64,000 nucleotides of DNA. Origin: Nissolia schottii (Eukaryota > Streptophyta > Magnoliopsida > Fabales > Fabaceae). Made by a program: the position numbers and the translations under genes. The notes under the pieces were generated by a model that ran no database searches, had not been told where the DNA came from, and was given only the letters and a program-made list of their open reading frames with translations. The stretch is from NCBI GenBank assembly GCA_003254905.1, contig QANU01057143.1:1-64000 (forward strand). The letters are read 5' to 3'. Below, piece after piece: positions 1-9,463 of this stretch; the stretch's first letter is position 1; each line of letters begins with the position of its first letter.

Positions 1-127
1 TTTTCATGCTTGCTAGTCCTGACCGTTATACACGTACGTAACGTAACCACAGATACATGCATGTAGACAGACTCAACTGGTCATCACGCATATGTTGCGT
101 GGGAATCATTCCACCATGCTTGCCAGG

Positions 128-290
128 CACGGGATAGTTCATCATGCACACCTTTGGGCATGGTATCGTTCATCAATGTAGTGGACTGTTCATCATGCTG
201 ATGAGGTACGGTATCAATGCACGGGACTCATCATCATGCACGCTTTTGGGCATGGTATCGTTCATCGTTCATTGACACAAGTCCAGTACT
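128..290. repeat. Imperfect tandem duplication, period about 92 bp
   Basis: The block beginning 'cacgggatagttcatcatg' near 128 recurs near 220 as 'cacgggactcatcatcatg'. Both copies continue into 'ttttgggcatggtatcgttc' or a close variant (about 152-171 and 244-263). The shared core starts at 141 and 233, a 92-base period. No gene is visible in 1-640, and the rest of this flank is unclassified. It may be the host sequence into which the pararetrovirus inserted. Confidence 0.6.
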
Positions 291-643
291 TCCTCGCACA
301 CCTCAAGCCCATCGACCCCATGGCAATGTACGACTTCTGTTTGTTCCTCGAGGCAACATGACTCCACCCCCTTACCGGGTGGCGAGGGGCTGCCTTCCTT
401 TGGGCTAAGCCGGAAGCGGACCGTATACCTTCTACCCTGCCTGTCATCCCTTTTTCTTTCGTACCATTGACCAACTCGGGCACTTATCTTTTCTTTAGCA
501 TCTCCCCTTTGTTTCCTATGTTCAATTATGATCTTCTTTAGTCGTTAAGTGGCAACCTCTAGTGATCTATCCTCATGAAGCATGCTTTCACATAACACAT
601 AATAAATCAACAGTTATTTTCCTACACAACATTCAAAGCTTCT

Positions 644-2422
644 ATGCTTGTTGGAACATGTAGCCCAAGACACTTTTACAAACTTTATTTCTTGAGTGGT
701 TTAGCACCTCGAGAACTCCGGTTCACTTCGTCACCCCTGTACAGGTTTCCCCAGGAGTCTCCATCCTTAGTCCCCCGCAAAGCTGTCTCATGGACGGACT
801 CGCAAGGAGGACTATCAACTCGCTTCACTGACTATGTGCAACACTCACAGGTGGACGAGGAAGATGATGAAGAGGAGACAATAGAAGAGAGGTTATTCAT
901 GGCAATAACCACAGACGATGAAGGTCAGACATGGGATGACTTCATCATAGAAAACCCGGAGTATTGTATCTTCGATATTCCAACAGAAGCATCAGAGTGC
1001 GAGCCAAGCGTGGTGGGAAAAAATACCCCCCCACATTTTGACGAGTCTGATGAAGAAGAATGGACCAATCCATTCGCACAGTCCTTGCTTAGCATAAAAC
1101 TCCTAGAAACTGAGATCAATGAAGAAGAAGATTTCGGTTATCCTCGGAAAACACCAAGGCAAGAGAACATCTTGATGGCAGCCGAATCAACTGGAGAAAC
1201 TAGTGTGGGACCCGCCATAACAATGGTTCCACCAGGAACAGCAACCATGAGCAACCCAGTGTTCGGACCAGCATCAACAGGCAGACCACCAATAGAACCA
1301 CCTTTTGGATGGACTGCACCCAGACCTGTTGGAAGGCCACTAAGTCACCAGCCTGTGACCCTTCCTACAGCCAACATCGCGCAAGGCTCTCTACTAACCT
1401 TGCCACAGAACATCGCCAAGTGGGAAGATACCATTCGAGATTGGGAATCTTCCACCATCAATCACATGGCGACAAAGGTGTTCTCGGATATGGGTGACAA
1501 GCTCATATACTTCGAGAATTTACTAGGGCCATCGGTGAAGCTGACTTTCCAACAATGGAAATTAGCTTTTCAAGCCGAATATGAGAGGCTGAGGGACGCA
1601 GCTGGCGAAACTCAGAACTTGACCTCTCACATCAGACAGCTCTTACTTGGGTATGACGAATATCGTGGTGACACGAAAATGCAAGAGCTTGCCCTAACAC
1701 AGCTAGACCGGTTAACCATAACCGACATGAAGGACTTCACAGCGTTTGCCAAACAGTATGAAGATCTAGCCAGCAGAACTGGACGGATTTTCACATCCGA
1801 AGAATTGTCGGAGAAGTTCTTTAGAAAGCTACCCCCTCCTTTCGGAGCCAAGATTGCGGAAATGTGGGAAAAGGACAACCCGAATTTTCGTATAGGGGTA
1901 CAGCCTCGGATCAAATACACATTCGAGTATTTACAGCAACTTTGCCAGCAAAATGAAATTCATAAGCAGGCAAAAGACTTCTCTTTCTGCAAGGGAATAG
2001 AAGTACCGGGTGTATACACCCAACAGCGAGGTAGGAGGCCATTACGACGGTCGACTACATACAAAGGAGCCGCCCCTCACAAGAACAATGTCCGGAAATT
2101 CAAGAGTCATAAGCCAGGCCAGACGAAGTGCAAATGCTTCATCTGTGGAGAATTTGGACATTTCGCCAGAGACTGTCGATCCACAAGGGTAAATAAGGAA
2201 AGACTCAATGTCTATCAAGACTTAGAGTTACAGCAGCCCTGGGACGTGGTCAGCATTGAGGAAGGCGAAGACCCTAATGATTCTGACATCTGCTCATATG
2301 AAGATCCGGAAGATGAGCAAGCAAGAGCTCAGTTCCTAGCAGCAGAAGAATCATTGTTCATGTTGCAAGTTTGGAGGCCAGCCCCCAAAGCTGTCAGAGC
2401 AACAACAGAAATGCGAGCATGA
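644..2422 (+). CDS. Pararetroviral capsid-like protein with CCHC zinc knuckle (endogenous copy)
   Basis: This 592-residue ORF starts with an ATG at 644. The N-terminal third is strongly acidic (runs such as DEEDDEEET), as in caulimovirid capsid precursors. The middle (about residues 250-450) is a helical region rich in Trp, Leu and Gln of the type found in plant pararetrovirus capsid or Ty3 gag. A basic stretch precedes a zinc knuckle of CX2CX4HX4C form (CFICGEFGHFARDC, coded near 2136-2177), which in this family binds RNA. The C-terminus is acidic again. The first ~50 residues read less like viral protein, so the true 5' end may lie elsewhere. The ORF ends at 2422 in a different frame from the polymerase ORF, whose frame is already open from 2340. 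Confidence 0.8.
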   Translation: MLVGTCSPRHFYKLYFLSGLAPRELRFTSSPLYRFPQESPSLVPRKAVSWTDSQGGLSTRFTDYVQHSQVDEEDDEEETIEERLFMAITTDDEGQTWDDFIIENPEYCIFDIPTEASECEPSVVGKNTPPHFDESDEEEWTNPFAQSLLSIKLLETEINEEEDFGYPRKTPRQENILMAAESTGETSVGPAITMVPPGTATMSNPVFGPASTGRPPIEPPFGWTAPRPVGRPLSHQPVTLPTANIAQGSLLTLPQNIAKWEDTIRDWESSTINHMATKVFSDMGDKLIYFENLLGPSVKLTFQQWKLAFQAEYERLRDAAGETQNLTSHIRQLLLGYDEYRGDTKMQELALTQLDRLTITDMKDFTAFAKQYEDLASRTGRIFTSEELSEKFFRKLPPPFGAKIAEMWEKDNPNFRIGVQPRIKYTFEYLQQLCQQNEIHKQAKDFSFCKGIEVPGVYTQQRGRRPLRRSTTYKGAAPHKNNVRKFKSHKPGQTKCKCFICGEFGHFARDCRSTRVNKERLNVYQDLELQQPWDVVSIEEGEDPNDSDICSYEDPEDEQARAQFLAAEESLFMLQVWRPAPKAVRATTEMRA

Positions 2423-2441
2423 CTGGCAATACCATGTCAAA

Positions 2442-4379
2442 TTGCCCCACACATGCTCTAAGTGTTTAATCTGTAGGCTAAACACCTCAGTTGACAACAG
2501 CGCTAACTGTCAGAAGTGCGGGATGACGGTCTGCACCCATGACGGGAAGAATCATCTGGGACTTCAGATCCCGGAAAAACAGAAGGAGGTTTCACCATTG
2601 GAACCACCACAGGAGCCTAGAACCCTAATAAGGGAACAAGCTCTGTATATAGTCCAGTTGGAAGAAGAGATTCAGATCCTCAAGCAGCGGATTGTTGACC
2701 TCGAACTTCAGTTGGATTATAAAGAACTCAAGGGGAAAGCCCCTCGAGAACAAGATGACGACGGCCATCTGACAGACTGTTCGGAAGAAGAATGCTACAA
2801 AGTCAAGACGATTCAGTACAAGAATCAGCTTCTGAACATAGCAGTCATAGTCTCGGCAGAGACTAGGTCGGGAAAGGTTATGGAGAAGACACTCCACGCC
2901 ATCCTTGACACGGGAGCATCAGCATGTTTCCTACAGTCTGGAGTATTCCCCAAGGAATATTTTCAGGAAGGCGCTCAGATTAGTGTCTCTGGGATCGGAG
3001 CAGCCACACAGGTAAGTAGTAGGCTTGTGAAGGCATATATTGTCTTTAACAAGGAGCGGTATCTATTGCCGTATACCTACGAAATAGATATTGGTGAAAA
3101 GGAGTCACCAATAAAAATGATTATAGGCATGAGCTTTGTCTATAACTTTCATGGAGGCATTCAAATTGAACAAGGGATCATCAAGTTCTACAAGAAAGCT
3201 GACGTAATCCAGACGTCACAATATGCATTGATGAACTCAGTACAACCTCCAGAGGTAGTCAACCTTGACTATCTACAGCTCAACATCGTCATGGAGCTCT
3301 GTTACTTCAATTACGGGAAGCTAACGGACTTCGCTGACCAGATCCGGCCCATCCTCAACAGGCTGAAGGATCTACAGATCATTGGGGATGACCCAATGAA
3401 GCACTGGGCCCGCAACCAAGTAAGATGCCAGTTGGACATCATAAATCCAGAGCTCGTCATACAAGACAAGCCAATCATTCCAACTCCGGCCCAAAAGGAG
3501 ATATTCAAGCAGAATATCAAACAGCTCTTGGACCTGAAGGTAATTCGGCCCTCCAAGTCCAAACACAGAACTGCTGCCTTTATCGTCCAATCTGGAACAG
3601 AGGTAGTAGATGGTAAGGAAAAGAAGGGAAAAACCCGTATCGTCTACAACTATAAACGGTTGAATGACAATACGCATAAAGACCAGTATTCCCTTCCTGG
3701 CATAGACTATCTCCTCCTTAAGATCAAGGATAAAAAAGTATTTTCAAAATTTGATCTTAAGTCTGGCTTTCACCAGGTAGCCATGGAGGAAAACAGCATC
3801 CCCTGGACAGCCTTCTTCTGTCCAGAAGGTCATTTCGAATGGTTAGTGATGCCATTTGGACTGAAAAATGCCCCGGCAATTTTTCAGAGGAAGATGGACA
3901 ACATCTTCAACAGTTTGGCTGAGTTTATCGTTGCCTACATTGACGATATTCTTATCTTTTCTGATAACATCACACAGCATCTTCATCATTTAAACCGATT
4001 TTTTGCAATCTGTGAGAAGGAAGGACTCATCCTCTCAGAGAATAAGATGAAGATTGGAGTCACAAGAATTGAATTCCTTGGCCTTGAAATCGGTGACGGG
4101 ACTGTCCAGCTACAGCCCCACATAGTCAAAAAGATAATGGAATTCAAAGAAGACGACCTAGAAACCCTGAAAGGTCTACAGAGCTTTCTTGGCATATTAA
4201 ATTATGCCAAGAATTATATCCCGAATCTCAGTAAGCTCACCGGGACACTTTACAACAAGACAAGTCCTCATGGTGAAAGGAGATTCAACAGCCAAGACTG
4301 GGAACAGATAAAAAAAAGATCAAGAAGCTTGTCAGGGAGCTTCCACCATTGCAGTTCCCCCCGAAGGATTCATATATAA
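2442..4379 (+). pseudogene. Pararetroviral protease-reverse transcriptase ORF, frame-broken at both ends
   Basis: The ORF has no clear ATG start; its frame is open from 2340, just after a TAG at 2337-2339, and it overlaps the end of the capsid ORF. A Cys cluster follows at once (CX2CX11CX2CX4C, from about 2463), resembling the second zinc-finger-like motif of badnavirus polyproteins. A coiled-coil-like stretch comes next, then an aspartic protease (LDTGAS near 2908) and a reverse transcriptase with the conserved order KFDLKSGFHQV, PFGLKNAP and YIDDILIF (near 3936). The reading frame is lost after an eight-A run at 4310-4317, so the last ~20 residues are out-of-frame sequence and RNase H continues in another frame. 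The enzyme would copy pregenomic RNA into DNA; this copy cannot make one continuous polymerase protein. Confidence 0.88.
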
Positions 4380-4786
4380 TCCTTCAAACAGATGGATCAT
4401 TGGATGGATGGGGTGCTATCCTAAAATGGAGAGACACCAAGTATTCATCACCTGGATCCGAACAGATCGCTAGATACGCCTCTGGGGTCTATAAGACCAA
4501 AGTATCTGCGATAGATGCAGAGATTCTTGCTATTATGTTTGCTTTTGAAAAATTCAAAATTTTTATTTTGGATAAGCAAGAATTTTTGCTCAGAACAGAT
4601 TGTGAAGCGGTAGTTAATTTTTATCATAAAATGTCTAATAACCGCTTATCACAAAACAGATGGGTCAATTTCATTGACTCCGTGTGCAGGACAGGAGTAG
4701 AAGTTAAAATAGAACATATCTCTGGCAAGAAAAATAACTTTGCAGATGTCTTATCTCGTTTGATTTCTTGTGCAGATGGCAGGTAA
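4349..4786 (+). pseudogene. Pararetroviral RNase H domain, displaced by frameshift
   Basis: This is the continuation of the polymerase region in a second frame. It contains LQTDGSLDGWGA (first catalytic Asp region), a central D-A-E stretch in SAIDAEILAI, RTDCEA, and a C-terminal ADVLSRL ending typical of pararetroviral and Ty3 RNase H domains. It would degrade the RNA strand during reverse transcription. No start codon is needed, because it is a 3' segment severed from reverse transcriptase by a one-base slip in the A-run at 4310-4317. Its TAA stop (4784-4786) overlaps the ATG of the next ORF by 11 bases. Confidence 0.85.
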
Positions 4787-6464
4787 AGCTTCCTCCTCTA
4801 AGGGCAAAGGTCCAGCCACAGCAACTGCGGAAACAAGTTTTCCATTAATGCAGTTTGGACCACAGCAGCTTCCGATTTTACCGGAAGGACACCCTTCAGG
4901 ATTCAAACCCCTGAAGAGATACAGAAATGTATCAACAGCGCAGAAAGTTTTATTAGACGCTCTTTACCGAGCCTCTACTTCTGTAGGAAAACTTAATGCA
5001 TTAAACGCATTAACAGTATATTTCTCTCAAAGTCCTGAGGAGAAAAAGAAAAGTCACTACGTGTTATACACGGACAGTGACCAGCCAGGCATCTACAGCA
5101 GTTTTTCATCATTGGTGAAAAACAAAAGTCGCACATCCGCTTTTGAAGGTTTTTATAACTGGACAGAAGCAATGGATGCTGCCTTTAACTATTTTCCAAA
5201 GGGGTTACCTTTTTACGTGGAGGAATACCCATCTGAGGAATATAGGGAGTATGTAGAAGCCCATTGGGCCGAAACAACTCAAGTGGCTTCACAGCCTAAA
5301 GTTCCAATTTCAAAGGAACAACAGCAGAAGAGGCCCACTGCCTCTACACAGACTCCTCCCACTGAGGATTGGATACAGGTCCCTCCCTCTGAGGGTCCAA
5401 CACAGCTTTGTGGCCTATGTGGACACAAGATTGAAGACACGTTGAATGACCTCTTTGAGTATTTGGCTCTAGAGCGACAACAACGGGGAATGATCTCTCC
5501 GGTGACTCTTATGTCAAAATTAGATCAAAACAGAGAGACTATAGCGTACTTTCAGCTATATCAGTCTCAACAGACGGTCTCTAACCTGCAACAGGAAATA
5601 CGGGATCTTACAAAAGAATTACACAAGATCCAGCGGCAGAAGAAAATAGACCAACAGCTCTCACGAAGAAGGCAATCAACAGACACAGGAATGTCTTGCG
5701 AACGGTTTTCCGCCAGGATGAAGCTCATGTGCTCTGCGCGTGACAAATTCCTAAAGGAATTCCCCTTCCTCCGTGATGACATCGTCAACAGACTGAACAA
5801 AGACTTAGTCGTAGATTTCATTGGAATGCAGATGTTCTTTCTGCAGGAAAATAATTTTTCGGCTATTCAAGAATATGACGATGGATCAGAATGGGCCAAG
5901 AAGGCGCCCATTAAAGCACTGTTCTGGTGTCAGCCCGGAACAACAGTCCAGGAACTCGAAGTTCTTGAAGAGGCTTATTTCTTAGGCCTAATTCGAGGGA
6001 TCTACATCCGGGCCGGACTTCCCGTCCCACTCCTTTTTGGACCCCAGATCCATGATGCTCTTACAAGACTAAAAGGACCAGCAGACCCACTGTACATCAC
6101 TTGCTCGTCCAAGAAGCCATGGTATAATGGGACTAACTGGATTCCCTCACAGCACTATCTAGTGGCGATAAATCGGGGCTTTTGCATCTGCCCACTAGAA
6201 ACTACAAGTCCAAAGCTCCACCCCCAGCTAAAGGAAGAAACAACATACATTGAGCCCAACCTAAGATGGGCCCAACCTGTGGAAACAGAAGGAACTCCTC
6301 TTGCTTTGGTCAGAGAAACTTTGACCACACAGCTCTGGTCCGACAAAGAACATGTCCAACACCTATACGATCACCAAAAGGTTCAACACGAAGGTGATAC
6401 AGAAGATGACATGAGTTGTGACCATGACCTAGGTCGAACCAATGACTTAGGATCTAGCTATTAG
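4776..6464 (+). CDS. Transactivator/viroplasmin-like protein of endogenous pararetrovirus
   Basis: This is an intact 562-residue ORF; I place its start at the ATG at 4776, which overlaps the RNase H stop codon by 11 bases. Residues ~90-150 carry a viroplasmin/RNase-H1-N-like fold signature (HYVLYTDSDQPGIY, then an aromatic FEGFYNWTEAMDAAF block), the hallmark of caulimovirid transactivator/inclusion-body proteins. A CGLCGHKIED Cys motif follows near residue 212, then a Gln/Lys-rich coiled coil around 245-300. The C-terminal half is unfamiliar. In related viruses this protein makes the cytoplasmic inclusion body and permits translation of downstream ORFs on polycistronic RNA. The reading frame is fully open, unlike the polymerase next door. 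Confidence 0.75.
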   Translation: MAGKASSSKGKGPATATAETSFPLMQFGPQQLPILPEGHPSGFKPLKRYRNVSTAQKVLLDALYRASTSVGKLNALNALTVYFSQSPEEKKKSHYVLYTDSDQPGIYSSFSSLVKNKSRTSAFEGFYNWTEAMDAAFNYFPKGLPFYVEEYPSEEYREYVEAHWAETTQVASQPKVPISKEQQQKRPTASTQTPPTEDWIQVPPSEGPTQLCGLCGHKIEDTLNDLFEYLALERQQRGMISPVTLMSKLDQNRETIAYFQLYQSQQTVSNLQQEIRDLTKELHKIQRQKKIDQQLSRRRQSTDTGMSCERFSARMKLMCSARDKFLKEFPFLRDDIVNRLNKDLVVDFIGMQMFFLQENNFSAIQEYDDGSEWAKKAPIKALFWCQPGTTVQELEVLEEAYFLGLIRGIYIRAGLPVPLLFGPQIHDALTRLKGPADPLYITCSSKKPWYNGTNWIPSQHYLVAINRGFCICPLETTSPKLHPQLKEETTYIEPNLRWAQPVETEGTPLALVRETLTTQLWSDKEHVQHLYDHQKVQHEGDTEDDMSCDHDLGRTNDLGSSY

Positions 6465-6890
6465 CTCTGGCTAATTGCTAGCCGTTGATTACTAATGACC
6501 GGAATATCTACAGGTGTCAAGTGCGCTTTGCCGCTACCTGTTAAGGGATATCTCCTTGTCACGAGTAAGAAACACGTGGGAATACAGCTGTCTTGACAGC
6601 TTTATTCAACAGTCCACGACTTTATCCAGGCTTATCGTTTAAGCATCTTTTGCTTTTACTTTAAGTCATATCAGTGTGCTTTACTTTTGTCGGCCATTAT
6701 GCTTGGCCAGCTAGTTAAAGTTGTTTGTTTGTTTGCGTCGGCAGCCGTGTTTAGTGCTTGCCAGTTGTAACTTTAATTTAGAGCCGTTGCTTTTAGAAAA
6801 GCACGGAATCTTGTTTAATATTTTTCAAGTCCGGATTTCAAATCCGCTAGGAAGAAACTCCTATATAAGGAGGTCTTTGTAAACATCAAG
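6465..6890 (+). promoter_or_regulatory. 35S-like pregenomic RNA promoter of the pararetrovirus
   Basis: The non-coding stretch after the last viral ORF has the layout of a caulimovirid large intergenic region. A TATA box, tatataagg, is at 6862-6870 and closely resembles the 35S promoter box. Upstream lie a G-box core CACGTG (6573-6578) and a perfect inverted repeat AGCTGTC-TT-GACAGCT (6586-6601). Transcription would begin near 6890-6900. Whether it is active in the host cannot be judged here. Confidence 0.7.
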
Positions 6891-6913
6891 ATGATCGAAA
6901 AAACACATCAGAA

Positions 6914-6919
6914 AATAAA
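6914..6919 (+). terminator. Viral poly(A) signal AATAAA in the leader
   Basis: AATAAA lies about 50 bases after the TATA box. In pararetroviruses the signal sits just downstream of the cap site and is skipped on the first pass, which gives terminally redundant RNA. In this single copy it would truncate any transcript from the 6862 TATA box. Confidence 0.6.
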
Positions 6920-7069
6920 AACATTCGAAATCCTTCTCTGATCCTTCGACCTTCGCTTCCGCAACTCTTTTCTTTTCCTACTCTTTAGTAGAAGGCGCTC
7001 TCTGAGTACACGAGGCCACCCTCGAGAAGGTACGATTTTTCGTTTTTAAGGGGGGTGCCCCCGTCCTCC

Positions 7070-7070
<1 letters not shown>

Positions 7071-7112
<42 letters not shown>
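7071..7112. repeat. (TAA)n microsatellite at the pararetrovirus edge
   Basis: About 14 TAA units sit exactly where viral leader-like sequence gives way to a GGGTCGG-rich block. Read on the minus strand, it would be a (TTA)n tail following 'gacccgcgacccgcc', as on some non-LTR retroelements. Confidence 0.85.
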
Positions 7113-7275
7113 TAGGCGGGTCGCGGGTCGGGTCGGATTGAAGACTATGGACCCGCGACTCAACCCACAAAATATGGCGGATTCGTTGGGTCTGACCCGC
7201 CGACCCAACTCAACCCGACCCGAGCGGGTTGGGTTGGGTCGGATCGGCGGGTTAGCGGGTCGGATCCAACCCATG
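7113..7275. repeat. GGGTCGG/CCGACCC-rich degenerate repeat
   Basis: Short degenerate units such as gggtcgg, gggttggg and cgacccg alternate on both strands, bounded on the right by 'acccatgttcacccctac'. This kind of block ends many plant retroelement fragments. With the (TAA)n tract it probably forms the 3' end of a minus-strand non-LTR element, but no coding region is present. Confidence 0.5.
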
Positions 7276-7289
7276 TTCACCCCTACAGA

Positions 7290-8200
7290 TATCCCAACAT
7301 AGCAATTCTAACATAATACAACATAGAATCATACAAGCAAAAGCAATAATAGGAAAGCCACCATGGAGGTGAGCAAGCTTAGGATTACCCACTTTCTTGG
7401 AGGATTAGAGATGGTTAGGAGGTTAGGACAGAGTTTCCAAGAGCATTGAGCTTCCCTGACTAGTTTCCTGAGCCTTTCTGGCAGCGTAACGGCAGGGTCT
7501 CCGAACAGAACGAACTTGAGCAGGATCTCAAAAGATGAGAAAATGAATGAATGAAATGCCATGGAGGGGGTATTTATAGCCTCAAAGGCCATGGCTTTTG
7601 GGAAAATGTGGTCCACAAATTAATTTTGCTAAAGAAAATGGAAAAAGAAATTAAATTAAATGGATAAGAATGATGACTAATGGCGTAGTCATCTTTGACT
7701 TTGACCACAAATGCATGGTCCATATTCAGAGAGAGAAAACGTGAGAGAGAACAGATTGGGGTGGCTGTGGGGCCCACTTTCCAGTCTCGTTTGATCGTGT
7801 TTCATCATACGTTGTCCGAGTGCTTCGTGTACGGCAGTCCGAAAAATATTCCACTTGCCTTTCCGTGACCTCCTACTTTCCCTAGTGAGGGTTTGGGGCT
7901 AAGTTAAGGGATTTGCAACCTTTCCCTCTATAAGGGTTGGGTTTTCGGAGACTTGAGACTCTCTGCTCAACTCTGGGGCTAAAAGGAACTGATCTAGTGA
8001 CTGCAGAATCGTCCGAAACTAAACAGAACTTCGTTTTACGGACATTTTAGGTTGACCGTCCAACTTTGAGGGTCGAGAGGAATCATTTGAGTGTTAGCGA
8101 AATTTAGCAAAACCGAACTGAATAAGTTCTACAGACACTTTTAGCCTACGGGTTCATGCTTTTACAGTCTTAACCCATATAAAGACTCATATGGGTATTT
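7290..8200 (-). other. Non-coding stretch, possibly an LTR fragment on the minus strand
   Basis: No credible gene. On the minus strand a TATA box in the context GGCTATAAATACCCCC (plus 7571-7578) is followed by a CATTCATTCATTTTCTC leader, as in the U3-R part of plant LTRs. A second TATA-like ctctataagg lies on the plus strand near 7927. No matching second LTR is visible, so this is tentative. Confidence 0.3.
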
Positions 8201-8215
8201 CCCCCGAAGAAATCC

Positions 8216-9076
8216 TTGCTAAGGGAAAAGTGGGATGTTACATTTTGGACATCCTTCCTTCAGCAATTGGGGGTGACTCAAAGCCTTTCTATTGCATATC
8301 ATCCTCAATATGATGGCCAAAGTGAGGTTCTTAACCACTGTTTAGAACATTACTTACGCGTAATGACTTCGCAACGGCCTAAGGATTGGTGTAAGTGGTT
8401 ACCTCTGGCCGAATGTTGGTATAATACCACTTTTCACTCAACTACACAGGCCACCCCTTATGAGGTGTTGTATGAGCAACCTCCACCTATTCACCTACCA
8501 TATTTTCCACATAGTACTCTAGTTGAAGCCGTGGATCGTAGCTTTATTGCCCACGAAACTATGCTCAGAAAGCTGAAGGATAATTTGGCAAATGCTCAGG
8601 CTCGTATGAAGCAGCTAGCTGACAAAAACAGAATTGAACGTGTTTTCAAGGAGGCAGATTGGGTGTTCCTCAAGTTGCAGCCCTACAAACAACATTCTAC
8701 TCAGCATCGTGCCTATGAGAAGCTTTCCCCACGATATTTTGGGCCCTATCAAATTCTACATAAGGTACAGGAAGTTGCGTATACTCTGAAGCTTCCAGCT
8801 GACTCGAAGATTCATCCTACATTTCATGTTTCCTTATTGAAGACTTGTTGGAACCCTGCTATTCAGCTTCGTGCTTTGCCTCAGGAGTGGGGTCACTTGG
8901 ATACTCCTAAGGAGCCTCTGAAGATTCTGGAGCACCGAATGGTTCAACGACAACATCATGCAGTGACAAAGATGCTGGTTCAATGGAGGGACGAGTTGGA
9001 AAAGGAGGCTACGTGGGAGGTCCTCTATGATTTACAGAGGATGTTTCCCTCTTTTGATTCTACCTCTGTTACTTGA
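8216..9076 (+). pseudogene. Ty3/gypsy integrase C-terminal half with chromodomain-like tail, 5'-truncated
   Basis: The open frame encodes the end of a retroviral-type integrase core (YHPQYDGQSEVLNHCLE, including the final catalytic Glu region). The GPY/F-type region follows (SPRYFGPYQI, then a typical HPTFHVSLLK), and then a chromodomain-like end (VQWRDELEKEATWEV). The two catalytic Asp residues, reverse transcriptase and gag are absent, so the element is truncated at its 5' side. A polypurine tract (9092-9104) and an LTR follow directly in the correct order. It is a chromovirus-type Ty3/gypsy remnant unrelated to the pararetrovirus upstream. Confidence 0.87.
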
Positions 9077-9105
9077 GGTCAAGGAAGGTTTTGAGGGAGG
9101 GGATA

Positions 9106-9332
9106 TGATACATGTCGTTAGTTAGTTAGTTAGTTACAGGGAGTTAGAGTTAGTTATAACTGCTAGATAAGCAGTTGAGCTAACTGAATGGAAAATTCAG
9201 TTATATAACTGATGTAATTGACAACTAAAGGCATGAATAATAACTGAATTCTTTCTTCAATTCTATCCCTCTCTATACTCTATTTTCTCTCTTTTCTCTC
9301 TTTTCTTCTCTACTGGTTCTTCGAACCTATCA
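9106..9332 (+). repeat. Ty3/gypsy 3' LTR, 227 bp
   Basis: The sequence begins TGATA and ends TATCA, a 5-bp perfect inverted terminus with TG...CA ends. It starts directly after the purine-rich tract 'gagggaggggata' downstream of the integrase. It contains short TTAG repeats near the start and a CT-rich 3' part. No 5' LTR partner is in the window. Confidence 0.7.
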
Positions 9333-9463
9333 TATAAGAAAAGGGTCTACTTTATTAGAGCCCTACATTTCACCTAAGTATATCTTAAGAACCATAGAAG
9401 AAAGTAACTAAACATCATAATAATGTGGCATAACTCACATCACCACAAGGCACACACAGCAAT

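Larger units (their letters stand above)
644..7066 (+). mobile_element. Endogenous pararetrovirus (Caulimoviridae), 5'-incomplete and frame-broken
   Basis: Successive plus-strand ORFs give the caulimovirid order: a capsid-like protein with a CCHC knuckle, a second Cys cluster, an aspartic protease (LDTGAS), reverse transcriptase (YIDD), RNase H, then a viroplasmin/transactivator-type ORF. A promoter with a TATA box and a downstream AATAAA follows. There is no integrase and there are no LTRs, which separates it from Ty3/gypsy elements. No movement protein is recognisable upstream of 644, so the copy is 5'-incomplete or begins inside the viral genome. The right edge is placed at the start of a (TAA)n tract at 7071. 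It is an old integrated copy: the polymerase region is split by frame changes near 2340-2440 and at an A-run (4310-4317). The genus is unresolved: the Cys cluster resembles badnaviruses, but the transactivator ORF belongs to the caulimovirus/soymovirus/cavemovirus side of the family. Confidence 0.88.

Noticed and set aside
155-265. TGGTATC words as a viral primer-binding site complementary to initiator tRNA-Met
   Set aside because: Only seven bases match before divergence (TGGTATCGTT instead of TGGTATCAGA), and the word lies inside a tandem duplication.
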